From Protea cynaroides (lineage: Eukaryota; Streptophyta; Magnoliopsida; Proteales; Proteaceae): a stretch of 64,000 nt of DNA. Location: assembly GCA_028583415.1 (NCBI GenBank), contig CM053265.1:31365343-31429342 (forward strand). Reading direction: 5' to 3'. A model generated the notes under the pieces. It saw nothing but the letters and a program-made list of their open reading frames with translations. It did no database searches and was not told the origin of the DNA. Positions 1-11,977 of this stretch are shown here, one piece after another (positions within the stretch are counted from its first letter, which is position 1; the number at the start of each line of letters is the position of its first letter). Both the position numbers and the translations under genes were made by a program.

Positions 1-30
1 AGAAGAAGAATGAAAAAGAAAGAAGAAGAA
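1..30 (+). repeat. Satellite remnant and candidate 5' target-site copy of the first LINE
   Basis: This is purine-rich sequence of the same kind as the satellite arm after 4697. Bases 5-30 match 4703-4728 (26 of 26), directly after the LINE poly(A), which fits a target-site duplication. The motif recurs in every satellite unit, so the match alone is weak proof, and the window edge hides the true left end. Confidence 0.5.
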
Positions 31-249
31 AAAGGAGAGAGAGGAAGGTAGAATGAAAGAAGTAGAGATAGAGTGGGAAGTAGAAAGAAAAAGAAAGAGA
101 GATAAATAGAGAGAGAGAGAGAAGAGTAAAGAGAAAGAGGGAGAAGTAGAAAGAGAGAGAAAGAAGAGAGAGAAAGAAGTAGAAAGAGAGAGAGGAAAGT
201 AGTTAGAGATGCACGGCTAAATCTCGTTCCAGCGATAGAAAAAATTCTA

Positions 250-2081
250 ATGAAGAAGAGTAACAATGGCCCCGAATTTATCCCTTCTCTTCCTGCTGTC
301 CTGTTAGCCCCCCCCCCCTGGTCTCCTCTCCTCACCAAAAGAATAACCTGAACCTACCTGCTGAAAATGCATGGAAAAAACCCCCATCTCCTATAACTCA
401 TCCGCAGCTCAGATTTAATCTGCGGTTCATTCCCCCTGCAAACCGAGGCAACAATGTCGTTGGGGTATGCTCAAAGGATGCAGTAGCTGGGGAACTAGTA
501 GTGCTGGACTTCACCCTAGTGGGTTTTTTCCTGGGTAAGAAACCCTCCTTCTCCTTTGTGAGATCTGCTCTCCTCCGATAATGGAATCTTAAAGGATCTG
601 TGGAGATATTACAACTCAACCATGGAGGATTTGCCTTTAGATTCTCTGATCTTCAAGATAGAGATAGTATTCTTGATGGAAATGTGTATTTTGTGGGTGG
701 ACAGCCTATGTTCATCCGGCAGTGGGAGCGAAGCCTCCACAGTGGAGGGATTCTTGGCTGGAGGAAAATTCCCCTTTGGGTCTCCTTACCGGGACTGCCC
801 TTGCATCTATGGGGTGAAGACTCATTGAGTGCCATTTGCTCTGTCCTGGGTAATACATTACACACCGATAGTATGACTGCAATGAAGAACCGATGGAGCT
901 TTGCTAGAGTTTGTGTGGAGTTCTCCGGGGACCATCCTCTGTCAAACTCCATTTCTATTGAAGATGATGAAGGCAATGCCTATGAACAGATGGTTCAATA
1001 CAAATGGATTCCTCCTCAGTGCCTGAAGTGGGGTGTGTTTGGGCATCCCGATAAGGCTTGCCTAATGAAATCTAGTGAGGCTGAGTCAATATTCGTTTCT
1101 GAAAGTGCTCAAGATCAGAAGAAACCAAGGCCTCTGGAGGACCTCTCAAAGGAAAGTGCTGAAGACATTCCGGAGATTAGGCATGAAGGTCAGCCGAAAG
1201 AGAGGAACCTGGTTTCTGGTACAATCGAGTGGGGTTTGAGTTGGACCCCTGTGCGGGCAAGGAAGAAGAGATCCATCGGGTTTAGAGCTCGATCCCAGCC
1301 CTAAACCCGACCCATGCCCAGTCCAGAAATTGCTGAAGCTGCTATCTCTGCTGCAGGCTGTGTGTCGGACTCCCATTGGGCAGCGCCTGTTCTGCCAAAG
1401 CCTGCCCAGGTAACCCAGTTTGAATCTTCCCCTTTTAAGCTCTCTAATTCAAATTTGAAGCCCTGCCGCCTGCCTGCTGCCTGTCCCCCTAACCCCTTTG
1501 GGTGTTTGGATCTGGATTTTGGAAAAATTGTTGACAATTCTGATCTATTGGAGCCCCTCAAACCGGTGGAAAATGACCCTGTGCTAGCCAGGTCCACTGC
1601 AGGCCACACTCCTTTCAGGACCCGACCCTCCATTCTGGCCCGAGGCAAGAGAATGGGACAGGATGGGAGGTCTGGTCTTCCTAAGCCGGGTTTAGGCTCG
1701 GGCCTTGTGATGGAACCCAGATCTGGGCCGGATAAACCATCTCCAGCTTTTACAATTTTAAAATCTCTTTCTTGCTCACGTGGAAAGTCTGCTGCTTCTG
1801 GGACTGAGTCTAGAATCCCTAAGACCATTCCCACCCCTACGTTGGAGTTGATTCAAGAAGATTTTGTTGATGAGACTGCTGTTAGATCTCTCCCTCCTTG
1901 GGAGGATGATGTTCTTATATCCCACCATCCGGATGGTTTGAATGTGATGGACAGTCCAACTCCGAAAACTATCTTGACAGATTTGGGGCTGGATTCAAAT
2001 GGAAAGGGAAAATGGTTGGGGAAGGCCGGGATTTGGCCAACCAAAATTAGTGATCAATGGATATTCTCTATTGGAATGTGA
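250..2081 (+). pseudogene. LINE copy 1 ORF1: nucleic-acid-binding protein (DUF4283-like), degraded
   Basis: Plant L1 ORF1 proteins bind the element RNA. The ATG at 250 opens a frame that a C11 tract at 308-318 throws off by one base. The continuing frame runs to 2081 with in-frame stops at 579-581 (TAA) and 1302-1304 (TAA). Bases 600-1000 encode a DUF4283-like region, with FVGGQPMFIRQW and then PLWVSLPGLPLHLW. A zinc knuckle follows at about 1020-1061, reading CLKWGVFGHPDKAC; its second Cys is Trp, so the CCHC site is lost. After 1314 the protein is Pro/Ser-rich and low in domain signal. The ORF ends inside the start of ORF2, which is typical of the family. DUF4283 is assigned from memory of the family pattern. 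Confidence 0.75.
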
Positions 2082-4578
2082 GAGGGTTAAATAACCCCTC
2101 AAAACAGAGGGTTCTAAAAAAGCATTTGAAGAAATTCCAAATTGGACTATGTTGTATATCTGAACCGAAGATGTCCAAGAACTCTATTGAAATTAGTAAA
2201 ATTTTTTTTATAAAGGGTTGGAATTGCGTTTTTAATGAAGGCTGCTTGTCTATCCCGCGGATCATAGTATGGTGATCCGGCTGGTTTAGTGGTCAAGATA
2301 AGGGAGGAGGCCCAGGTGATTTTTTGTAAAGTTACCAAGATGGATAACACTCAGTTTTGTATGTCTGTCATTCATGGGTCAAATGACCCGAACATCAGGT
2401 CCCAGCTCTGGAATTCCATGGAAAATTTTGGATCATCAGTAATTGCTCCTTGGCTGGTCATAGGAGACTTTAATGTGGTCAGAAATAACGATGAGAAGAG
2501 AGGAGGCAATGGATTAAATATTCAGCATTCTTCTCAGTTCAATGACTGTATTTTTTATTGCAATCTTCTTGATTTGAAGTGGTCAGGCCATGCTTTTTCT
2601 TGGTCAAATAATCAGGTAGGAAATAGGAAGATATGATGTAAGTTGGATCGAGCTCTAGTAAACCCGGAGTGGATAGCTCAATATCAGAATTCGGAAGCGA
2701 AGTTTCTCGAATGGGATTTCCTCCTCTGATGTTGAGGTGGATAAGTGCTTGTATCCATACCCCCATGTTTTCTGTGCTTGTTAATGGTAGTCCAGCAGGT
2801 TACTTCAAAGGTCATCGGGGCATTAGACAGGGAGACCCGTTATCCCCTTATCTATTCACCTTATGTATGGAGCCATTATCTGTTTTGCTAGACGATGCTG
2901 TCAGTAGAAGAGTTATCAAAATCCCTCACAGATGCAAGGCTCTTGCCATTTCTCATCTAATGTTCGCAGATGATCTTATGATTTTTGCGAAGGCGGATAA
3001 GGACTCTATTGCTGCAATCCTGGAGACTCTACAATCCTTTTCGAGATTATCAGGCCTAGTAGTGAATCATGCAAAATCGTCTATCATCCTAGGAGGGATT
3101 GATTAAGAGGTGAGAACTCAAATTACATCGAGCTCTGGATTCCTAGAAGGATCTCTCCCAATCTCATATTTGGGGATCCCTCTGGTGCAAGCTAGTTTAA
3201 CTGCAAAGGACTGTGATCCTATTATTCGGAAGATAAGATCTAAGATTGAAGGTTGGAAGAGCAGATTCCTCTCTCATGCAGGCAGGCTCCAACTCATCTC
3301 CTCAGTCCTTCAGGGGAGTTATTTTTATTGGGCTGGTTTATTTGGTCTCCCAAGCAAGACTTGTTCATCCATTGAATCTTTATTAGCAAAATTTATGTGG
3401 TCTGGCCCTGAACTAAAGAGGAAGATCCATTATGTCAGTTGGTCCAAAATTTGTCTTCCAAAGAATGAAGGAGGGCTGGGCATTAGAAGAGTGAAGGATA
3501 TGTGTGATGCTGGGGTTATGAAACATCTCTGGAATCTTATATCAGATAAGCAGAATTTGTGGGTTCAATGGATCAAGCTCATGTATCTGAAGCAAGACTC
3601 CATTTGGACAGTGAAAACCTCCAAAAAATTTCCCTGGATTTGGAGAAATCTCTTATCTTTTAGAGACAGAATGAAAAGAGAAATTGAGTTCTCTCTGGGC
3701 TCGGGAGAGAATACTTATTTTTGGTTGGACCCATGGTTAGGAGGGGAGGCTTTTTGGAACCGAATTGAAAATGCAGGGGAGTATATTTTGGAGGAGGAAA
3801 AATGGCAAAAATTATTGACTTGTGGGATGGTGACTCATGGAAGATGTGCCCCCATTTGGACATTCACAGTTTCAGAATCATTTGGGAGGAATTAGATCGA
3901 CTCCGATGGCACCCAATAGCGAGGGATGATTCTATGCACTGGAAATCAATAAATGGAACTACTAGGCATTTCTCTATAAAGGAAGCTTGGGATTCGGGCA
4001 GGAGCCGAGGTACAACTGTGGCTTGGGACAAGGCTCTTTGGTTTTCGTCAAATATTCCAAATCATTCTTTTGTCTCTTGGAGAGTCTGTTTGGATGCTCT
4101 CCCAATACCTGAGCAGCTGCAAGTTCGAAATATTTCGATTCCCCCTCATTGCAGATTATGTGACATTGGGCAGGATAGTAAAAATCACCTTTTCTTCGAG
4201 TGTGAGATCTCCAAGTTCATCTGGAAGGTGTGCATGAGCAGATGCTGCACTCGTGTGAGAAGTCCAACATCTTTTGACTCTGAGGTTATTCGAGTAGCCA
4301 AGCCCAGCTTGAGTGGAAATGAATTTCCTTCTGTCCGAAAACTGATATTTAATGCAATGGTATATACTATCTGGAAAGAGCGAAATTCAATAATATTTTC
4401 ATCTAAGAAGAGGTCTAAGGAGGACATAGCCTGTGACATCATACAGCGCGTTCAAGACAAGTTATCAACAATTAGTTTCCATGAGCCAAAAAACAGAGAG
4501 GAGGCTTTCATATTTCGCAATTGGTGTATTGAGTTCACTAAGCCTGATTTTTTTGTAATTTTGTGGTGTTGTATGTGA
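2057..4578 (+). pseudogene. LINE copy 1 ORF2: endonuclease, truncated reverse transcriptase, zf-RVT
   Basis: This is the L1 replicase. The ATG at 2057 starts an APE-type endonuclease (MDILYWNVRGLNNP, then SEPKM, GDFN and SWSN), frameshifted near 2270 and stopped at about 2634. At about 2700 the sequence jumps from the end of the endonuclease into the middle of the RT (MGFPPLMLRWISACIHTP), so RT motifs 0-2 are missing. The second LINE retains those motifs. The RT catalytic box FADDLMIFAKA lies near 2968. A TAA at 3104 and a frameshift near 3850 break the later part. The C-terminal zf-RVT region (CRLCDIG, then HLFFEC) ends at 4578. The element cannot encode an active enzyme. Confidence 0.85.
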
Positions 4579-4777
4579 GGTGACTAGTACCCTTTGTTTT
4601 TGGCCCTTGTGGCTTGCCCTGCCTTTGCGGGTTGTATTGGTTCCTTGGGTTTTTTCTTTAATAAATGATATCTATTTACCCAAAAAAAAAAAAAAAGTTG
4701 ATGAAGAATGAAAAAGAAAGAAGAAGAATCAGAAGAAATTTTCCACAAAAAAAAAAAAAAAAAACAACAAAAAAAAA

Positions 4778-5995
4778 GATGTAGAAGGGCGCTGGCGGAC
4801 TTCTGGACGGCGCTGGCGCACTTCTGAAGGGTGCCGACGCTGGCGCACTTCCTCTTCTTTTTCTTTATTCTTCTTCCACTTCTTCTTTCATCATGTCCTT
4901 TTTTCTATTTCTTCTTCAATCTTCTTCTTCCGTCTTTTTTTTCCTTCTTCTTCTTCATTCTTCTTCTTCATTCTTCTTCTTTCTTCTTCTGATTCATCTT
5001 CTTATTTTTCATCTTCTTCATTCTTCTTCTATTTTCTACCTTTCTGTGACACTATGGGTTACGATCATCTCATGTGTTAGCGTCTAAGTTTTATTCTTCT
5101 GACAATCTGATTTGAAGACCCAACTCCTTATTAGGATTATGCTTCTCTCTAGCACAATCGCATTTGGATTCCCTCTGCATTTAGAAGGTGCGGTTGAGAT
5201 TGAATGTTGGGTTTGCAACTCGGATTGTCAGAAGAATAAAAGTTGAAAGCCTAATTGCAGATGATCGTGAACCATATTTTCATAAAATGATGCAAACTGT
5301 GCCCGTGCTCTTTGAATGAAAGTGAAAACATAGAAGAATAATGTAGAAGGAGGAAAAAGAAGAATAAGAAGAAGAGGACGAAAAATGAAGAATGAAGTAG
5401 AAGAAATAAGAAGAATGAAGAAGAAGGAGTAAGAGAAAGAAGAAAAATAATGAAGAAAAAAGATGAAGCAGAAGAAAAGGAAGAAAAAGAAGAAGAATGA
5501 AGAAGAACAAGAAGAAGAACGAAGAAGAAAAAGAATGAAGAAGAATGAAGATGAAGAAAAAGAAGATGAAGATTGAAAAAGGGCGATGAAAAAAGAAGAA
5601 ATTGAAGAAGAATAAGTTGAAGAAGACGAATGAAGCAGAAGAAGACGAATTAAGAAGAAGATGATGAAGAAGAAGGAAGAAAACAACGAGAAAGGAGAAA
5701 GAAGAACATAGAAGAAAAAGAAGAAGAATGAAGAAAAAGAATGTAGAAGAAGAATGAGGAATAGAGAAGAAGAATGAAGAATGAAGAAGAATAATAAAGA
5801 AAAGAATGAGAAAGAAGAACATAGAAGAAGAAGAATGAAGAAGAAGAATGTAGAAGAAGCATGAAGAACAAAGAAAAAGAATGATGAAGAAAAAGAAGAA
5901 GATGAAGAAAGTAGTTGAAAGAAGAAGAAAAAGTAGAAGAAGAACGAAAAAGAAATAAGAAGAATCAGAAGAAATTTACCCCAAAAAAAAAAAAA
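4778..5995 (+). repeat. Satellite unit 1
   Basis: 1218 bp. The GCGC hairpin junction is at about 4789-4847. Core inverted arms are at 5045-5121 and 5209-5284. The purine arm runs to the A tract before 5996. Confidence 0.85.
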
Positions 5996-6619
5996 GATGT
6001 AGAACGGCGCTGGCGCACTTCTAAAGTGCGCGGGGCACACTTGTCAAGTGCGTTGGCGCACTTCCCCTTCTTCTTCTTTATTCTTCTTCCACTTCTTCTT
6101 ACATCATGTCCTTTTTTCTTTTTCTTCTTCATTCTTCTTCTCCCGTCTTCTTTTACCTTCTTCTTCTTCATTCTTCTTCTTTCTTCTTCTCATTCATCTT
6201 CTTATTTTTCTTCTTCTTCATTCTTCTTCTGTTTTCCACCTTTCTGTGACACTATGGGTTACGATCATCTCATGTATTAACATCCTAGTTTTGTTCTTCT
6301 GACAATCTGATTAGAAGACCCAACTCCTTCTTAGGATTAATCTACTCTCTAGCACAATCGCATTTGGATTCCCTCTGCATCTAGAAGGTGTGGTTGAGAT
6401 TGAATGTTGGGTTTGCAACTCAGATTGTCAGAAGAATAAAATTTGGATGCCTAATTGCAGATGATCGGGAACCATGATGTCATAAAATGGTGCAAACTGT
6501 GCCCGTGCACTTTGAATAAAAAAGAAAATGAAGAAGAATAATGTAGAAGGAGGAAAAAGAAGAATAAGAAGAAGAGTATGAAACATGTAGAATGAAGAAG
6601 AAGAAAGAAGAAGAATGAA

Positions 6620-6633
6620 GAAGAAAGAGGAAG
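6620..6633 (+). repeat. Target-site duplication of LINE copy 2, left
   Basis: GAAGAAAGAGGAAG, matching 8951-8964 with one A/G difference. Both copies flank the element directly. Confidence 0.7.
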
Positions 6634-8950
6634 TAATACCTTCCTATGCTTGGTTCCTAAATCAGAGTGCCCTCATACTTTTGCTGATTTCAGACCCATT
6701 GCTCTTTGTAATGTTTTATATAAATTTGTAGGAAAGATTTTGGCTAACAGAATTCAGATGATAATTCAGCCTCTAGTGGCTCCTAATCAATCAGCTTTCA
6801 TCAAAGACAGATGCATTACAGATAATATTCTCCTAAGCCATGAAATGGTGAGAGGAATGGAAAGATCTTCATGCCTCCCATCTGCTGTTCTCAAGGTGGA
6901 TTTGCATAAAGCTTATGATACCCTTGACAGGAATTATCTCCTATTGGTCTTAAGGAAAATGGGATTCCCGGAGTTGGTGATAAAATGGATTAGTGCTTGC
7001 ATTCATACTCCTATGTTCTCTGTTCTAGTAAATGGAAGCCCTACAAGATACTTCAAGGGGCAGAGAGGGATTCGTCAGGGTGACCCAATCTTCCCATACC
7101 TTTTCTCATTGGCTATGGAACCATTATCTTATTGGTTGGATGAGGCTTATAGGAGAAGAGCGTTTTATATCCCCCGCATATGCAAAGCTTTATCCATTAC
7201 TCACCTATTATTTGCAGATGATCTTATGATCTTTGCGAAAGCTGATCTCGCCTCCATTACAGGTGTCCTCAAGATTCTTCAATAGTTCATGACCTTCTCA
7301 GGTCTGAGTATTAACTTCAGGAAGTCTGTTATTCTCATTGGAGGTGTTCAGGATGGCCTCAAATATGAGATTATTGCTCAAAGTGGTTTTGCAGAAGGTG
7401 CATTTCCTATATGTCATCTTGGTATCCCTTTGGGTACTTCTAGCATATCTAGCAAAGACTGTGAATGCATCATTGATAGGATAAGAAGTGGAATAGAGGG
7501 GTGGACATTTAGATTCATTTCTTATGCAGGGCGCATCCAACTCATTTCTTCAGTTTTACAAGGATGATATTTCTATTGGGCAGGAATATTTGGAATTCCA
7601 AGGAAGACAAGTAATGCTATTGAATCCCTATTCGCAAATTTTTTATGGTCAGGTCCGGATATGAAGTGGAAGATTCACGATGTTAGCTGGGCCAAGATCT
7701 GCCTTCCTAAAGAAGAAGGAGGGCTGGGTATAAGAAGAGTCCAAGACATGTGTAAAGCAGGAGCTATGAAGCAGCTATAGAACCTTATATCCAATAAAAA
7801 ATCTTTATGGGTCCAATGGGCAAGGAAGAGTTTTTTAAAAAAGGAATCTTTGTGGATAGTCAAGAACTCAAAAAACTACTCTTGGATTTGGAGAAGCCTT
7901 CTCAGACATAGGGACCTGTTAAGGTCTAGAGTGGAGTACTTTTTGGGTTCAGGTGAATCAACATACTTCTGGCTTGACCCATGGATGGATGGACAGCCCA
8001 TTTGGAATAGAATCCCGAATATCTCGAACTTTGTAAGTTGAGAGATCAAGATGAAAATGGTCAGTGACTACTGGGAGGAGATAAATTGGAAAGCTTGCCC
8101 TCATAATGATATGCAAAGTTTCAGGACGGTTTGGGATGATATGAATAATGTGCTTTGGCATCCGACTAATACTTTGGATAGAATTTATTGGATAAAGGAA
8201 AATGGAAACCTAACTGAATTCACTATCAAGGAAGGATGGAAGGCAGTGAGGTTGCTAAGTCCAAAAGTGCCATGGCATAGAGCAATATGGTACCCCTCTA
8301 ACATTCCTAGACATTCCTTTGTCACTTGGCGAGTTTGTCTAGTTGCACTTCCCACTGCAGACCAACTTCAGATTCGGAACATTTCAGTCCCCGCATGTAC
8401 TGCCTATGTCAGAAGGGTAATGATTCCATAACACATATTTTCTTTGATTGCCAGTTCTCTCAATTTGTTTGGAGAAAGTGCATCTCCAAGTGCAGGCTGA
8501 GGTGCTTGCGTCCCTTCTCGTGCTTAATTGAAGCTGCAAGGATGGCCTCCATCAAGTCTAAGAACAATAGTGTATCGTCCATTCCAAAAATTACCTTCAA
8601 TGCTATGATATATCATATATGGAGAGAACGTAACACAAGAATATTTTCCAGAAATTCTAAGTCTAAAGAGGTGGTGACTAAGGATATTATTAGGGAGGTA
8701 GATGAAAAAATTTCCTCTTCAATGTTCCTTAGTCCAAGAAATACTGTTGACAGATTCATTGCTGCGAGTTGGAACATAGATGTTCACTAGGAGTGTCAAG
8801 GGTCCGATCCTATCCGATTCCAAGTTGTATTTTTCCTTGTGCTTTATATTGGTGGCTGGTGGGGTAGTGCCCCGTCCTGCTCTGCAGGGTGTTGTATGCT
8901 TTTCCTTTTTCGGGTTTTAATAAAATTATCTATTTACCCAAAAAAAAAAA
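6634..8950 (+). mobile_element. L1-type LINE (copy 2), 5'-truncated
   Basis: This is a 2.3-kb 3' piece of the same L1 family as copy 1, in the same orientation. It begins inside the reverse transcriptase, as expected when target-primed reverse transcription stops early. It ends with TATTTACCC and an 11-nt poly(A) (8940-8950), and is bounded by a 14-bp target duplication with one mismatch. It lacks ORF1 and the endonuclease but keeps the N-terminal RT motifs that copy 1 has lost. Confidence 0.9.
6650..8790 (+). pseudogene. LINE copy 2 ORF2 fragment: reverse transcriptase and zf-RVT
   Basis: RNA-dependent DNA polymerase fragment. FRPIALCNVLYKFVGKILA lies near 6690 (RT motif 1), then AFIKDRCITDN, KVDLHKAYDTLDR (motif A), GIRQGDP (motif B) and LLFADDLMIFAKA (motif C, catalytic Asp pair) near 7212. 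A stop follows at 7283-7285, another at 7565-7567, and further stops near 7778 and 8039. The C-terminal region resembles zf-RVT, ending near 8790, with a frameshift near 8400. The A, B and C motifs are intact, but the frame is broken at least five times. Confidence 0.85.
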
Positions 8951-8964
8951 GAAGAAAGAAGAAG
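8951..8964 (+). repeat. Target-site duplication of LINE copy 2, right
   Basis: GAAGAAAGAAGAAG, directly after the poly(A); the partner of 6620-6633. Confidence 0.7.
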
Positions 8965-9555
8965 AGAAAGAAGAAAAGTAAAGAAGAAAAGGAAGAAAAA
9001 GAAGAAGAATGAAGAAGAAGAAAAAGAAGAACAAAGAAGAAAAAGAAAGAAGAAGAATGAAGAAGAAGAAAAAGAAGATGAAGAATGAAAAATGTAGAAA
9101 AAAAAAGAAGAAAAAGAAGAATAAGTAGAAGAAGATGAATGAAGCAGAAGAAGATGAATGAAGAAGAAGAAAAAGAATGAAGAAGAAGAAGATGAAGAGG
9201 AATGAAGAAAACAATGAGAAAGAAGAAAGAAGAAAGAAGAACATAGAAGAAGAGGAAGAAGTAGAATGAAGAAGAAGAAGAATGTAGAAGAAGAATGAGG
9301 AACAGAGAAGAAGAATGAAGAATGATGAAGAATAATGAAGAAAAGAATGAGAAAGAAGAACATAGAAGAAGAAGAATAAAGAAGAAGAATGTAGAAGAAG
9401 CATGGAGAATAAAGAAAAAGAATGATGAAGAAAAAGGAGAAGATAAAGAAAGTAGTTGAAAGAAGAAGAATGAAAAGAAAGAAGAAGAAAAAGTAGAAGA
9501 AGAACGAAAAAGAAAGAAGAAGAATCAGAAGAAATTTACCACAAAAAAAAAAAAA

Positions 9556-10810
9556 GATGTAGAAGGGAGCTAGCGCACTTTCGAAGTGCGTTGACGCACT
9601 TCTGAAGGGCGATGGTGCACTTCTAAAGTGCGCTGGCGCACTACCTCTTCTTCTTCTTTAGTGCGCCGGCACACTTCCTCTTCTTCTTCTTTATTCTTCT
9701 TCCACTTCTTCTTTCATCATGTCCTTTTTTCTTTTTCTTCTTCATTCTTCTTCTTCCATCTTTTTTTTCCTTCTTCTTCTTTATTCTTTTTCTTCATTCT
9801 TCTTCCTTCTACTTCTCATTCATCTTCTTATTTTTCTTCTTCTTCATTTTTCGTCTAGTTTCCACCTTTCTGTGACACTATGGGTTACGATCATCTCAGG
9901 TGTTAGCACCCAAGTTTTATTCTTCTGACAATCTGATTTTAAGACCCAACTCCTTCTTAGGATTAAGCTACTATCTAGTGCAATCGCATTTGGATTCCCT
10001 CTGCATCTAGAAGGTGCGGGTGAGATTGATTGTTGGGTTTGCAACTCAGATTGTTAGAAGAATAAAATTTGGATGCCTAATTGTAGATGATCATGAACCA
10101 TATTGTCATAAAATGGTGCAAACTATGCCCGTGCTCTTTGAATGAAAAAGAAAATGATGAAGAATAATGTTGAAGGAGGAAAAAAAAGAATAAGAAGAAG
10201 AGGACGAAACATGAAGAATGAAGAAGAAGAATGAAGAAGAAAGAGGAAGAGAAAGAAGAAAAATAATGAAGAAAAAAGATGAAGCAGAAGAAAAGGAAGA
10301 AGAATGAAGAAGAAGAAGAAGAAGAACAAAGAAGAAAAAGAAAGAAGAAGCATGAAGATGAAGAGAAAGAAGATGAAGATTGAAAAATGGCGAAGAAAAA
10401 AGAAGAAAAAGAACAAGAATAAGTAGAAGAAAACGAATGAAGGAGAAGAAGAAAATGAAGAAGAAGAAGATGAAGAGGAATGGAGAAAATGACGGGAAAG
10501 AAGAAAGAAGAACATAAAAGAACAAGAAGAAGAATGAAGAAGAAGAATGTAGAAGAAGAATGAGGAACAAAGAAGAAGAATGAAGAAGAACGAAGTAAAA
10601 AATGAGAAAGAAGAACATAGAAGAAAAATAATAAAGAAGAAGAATGTAGAAGAAGCATAAAGAACAAAGAAAAAGAATTATGAAGAAATAAAAAAGATGA
10701 AGAAAGTAGTTGAAAGAAGAAGAATGAAAAAGAAAGAAGAAGAAAAAGTAGTAGAAGAACGAAAAAGAAAGGAGAAGAATCACAAGAAATTTACCACAAA
10801 AAAAAAAGAA
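9556..10810 (+). repeat. Satellite unit 3
   Basis: 1255 bp. The junction holds a near-perfect hairpin (CGCACTT, loop TCG, AAGTGCG) and three further GCGCACTT-type copies. The core left arm starts at 9871 and the right arm at 10035. Confidence 0.85.
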
Positions 10811-11977
10811 GATCTGGAACGGTACCGGCGCACTTTGAAGTGCGCGGGCGCACTTCCTCTTCTTCATCTTTATTCTTCTTCCACTTCTTCTTTCATCGTG
10901 TTCTTTTTTCTTTTTTTTCTTCAGTCTTCTTCTTCCGTCTTCTTTTTCCTTCTTCTTCTTCATTCTTCTTCTTCTTTCTTCTTCTTCTTTCTTCTTCTCA
11001 TTGATCTTCTTATTTTTCTTCTTCTTCATTCTTCTTCTATTTTCCACCTTTCTGTGACACTGTGGGATACGATCATCTCATGTGTTAGCATCGTAGTTTT
11101 ATTCTTCTAACAATCTGATTTGAAGACCCAACTCCTTCTTAGGATTAACCTACTCTCTAGCCCAATCGCATTTGGATTCCCTCTGCATTTAAAAGCTGCG
11201 GTTGAGATCGAGTGTTGGGTTTGCAACTTAGATTGTCAGAAGAATAAATTTGGATGCCTAATTGTAGATGATCGTGAACCATATTGTCATAAAATGGTGC
11301 AAACTGTGCCCGTGTTCTTTGAATGAAAAAGAAAATGATGAAGAATAATGTAGAAGGAGGAAAAAAAAGAATAAGAAGAAGAGGACGAAACATGAAGAAT
11401 GAAGAAGAAGAAAGAAGAAGAATAAAGAAGAAAGAGAAAGAGAAAGAAGAAAAATAATGAAGAAAAAAGATGATGCAACAGAAGAAAAGGAAGAAAAAGA
11501 AGAAGAATGAAGAAGAAGAAGAAGAATAAGAACGAAGAAGAAAAAGAAAGAAGAAGAATGAAGATGAAGAAAAAGAAGATGAAGAATGAAAAATGGCGAA
11601 GAAAAAAGAAGAAAAAGAAGAAGAATAAGTAGAAGAAGACGAATGAAGAAGAAGAAGATGAAGAAGAATGAAGAAAACAACGAGAAAGAAGAAAGAAGAA
11701 AGAAGAACATAGAAGAAAGAGAAGAAGAACGTAGAAGAAGAATGAGGAACAAAGAAGAAGAATGAAGAATGAAGAAGAATAATGAAGAAAAGAATGAGAA
11801 AGAAGAACATAGAAGAAGAAGAATGAAGAAGAAGAATGTAGAAGAAGCATGAAGAACAAAGAAAAAGAATGATGAAGAAAAAGAAAAAGATGAAGAAAGT
11901 AGTTGAAAGAAGAAAAAGTAGAAGAAGAACGAAAAATAAAGAAGAAGAATCAGAAGAAATTTACCACAAAAAAATAA
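10811..11977 (+). repeat. Satellite unit 4
   Basis: 1167 bp. The junction is short, with a single GCGCACTTTGAAGTGCGC hairpin. The core arms start at 11053 and 11217. Confidence 0.85.

Larger units (their letters stand above)
31..4696 (+). mobile_element. L1-type LINE (copy 1), internally deleted
   Basis: This is a non-LTR retrotransposon in the plant L1 layout. It has a GA-rich 5' region (31-249), ORF1 (250-2081), ORF2 overlapping it by 25 nt (2057-4578), a short 3' UTR and a 15-nt poly(A) at 4682-4696. The 3' end (an AATAAA-like motif, then TATTTACCC, then A) is shared with the second LINE at 8950, so they are one family. The exact 5' boundary is uncertain because the 5' UTR and the flanking satellite are both purine-rich. 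About 1 kb of ORF2 between the endonuclease and the RT palm is missing. Stops and frameshifts make it non-autonomous. Confidence 0.88.
5996..9555 (+). repeat. Satellite unit 2, split by the second LINE
   Basis: About 1229 bp once the LINE (6634-8950) and one 14-bp target copy are removed. Core inverted arms are at 6245-6321 and 6409-6484. The LINE sits in the purine arm. Confidence 0.85.

Noticed and set aside
600..2081. LINE ORF1 as a host gene with a DUF4283 domain
   Set aside because: It is followed with a 25-nt overlap by an endonuclease ORF and lies within a LINE ending in poly(A), so it is the element's own ORF1.
5228..6040. Long minus-strand frames made of Ser, Phe and Leu, repeated in every satellite unit (up to about 310 codons)
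   Set aside because: They are read from (TTC)n-like DNA, which has few stops. Composition explains them, they occur in all three frames at once, and no start, domain or conserved protein is seen.
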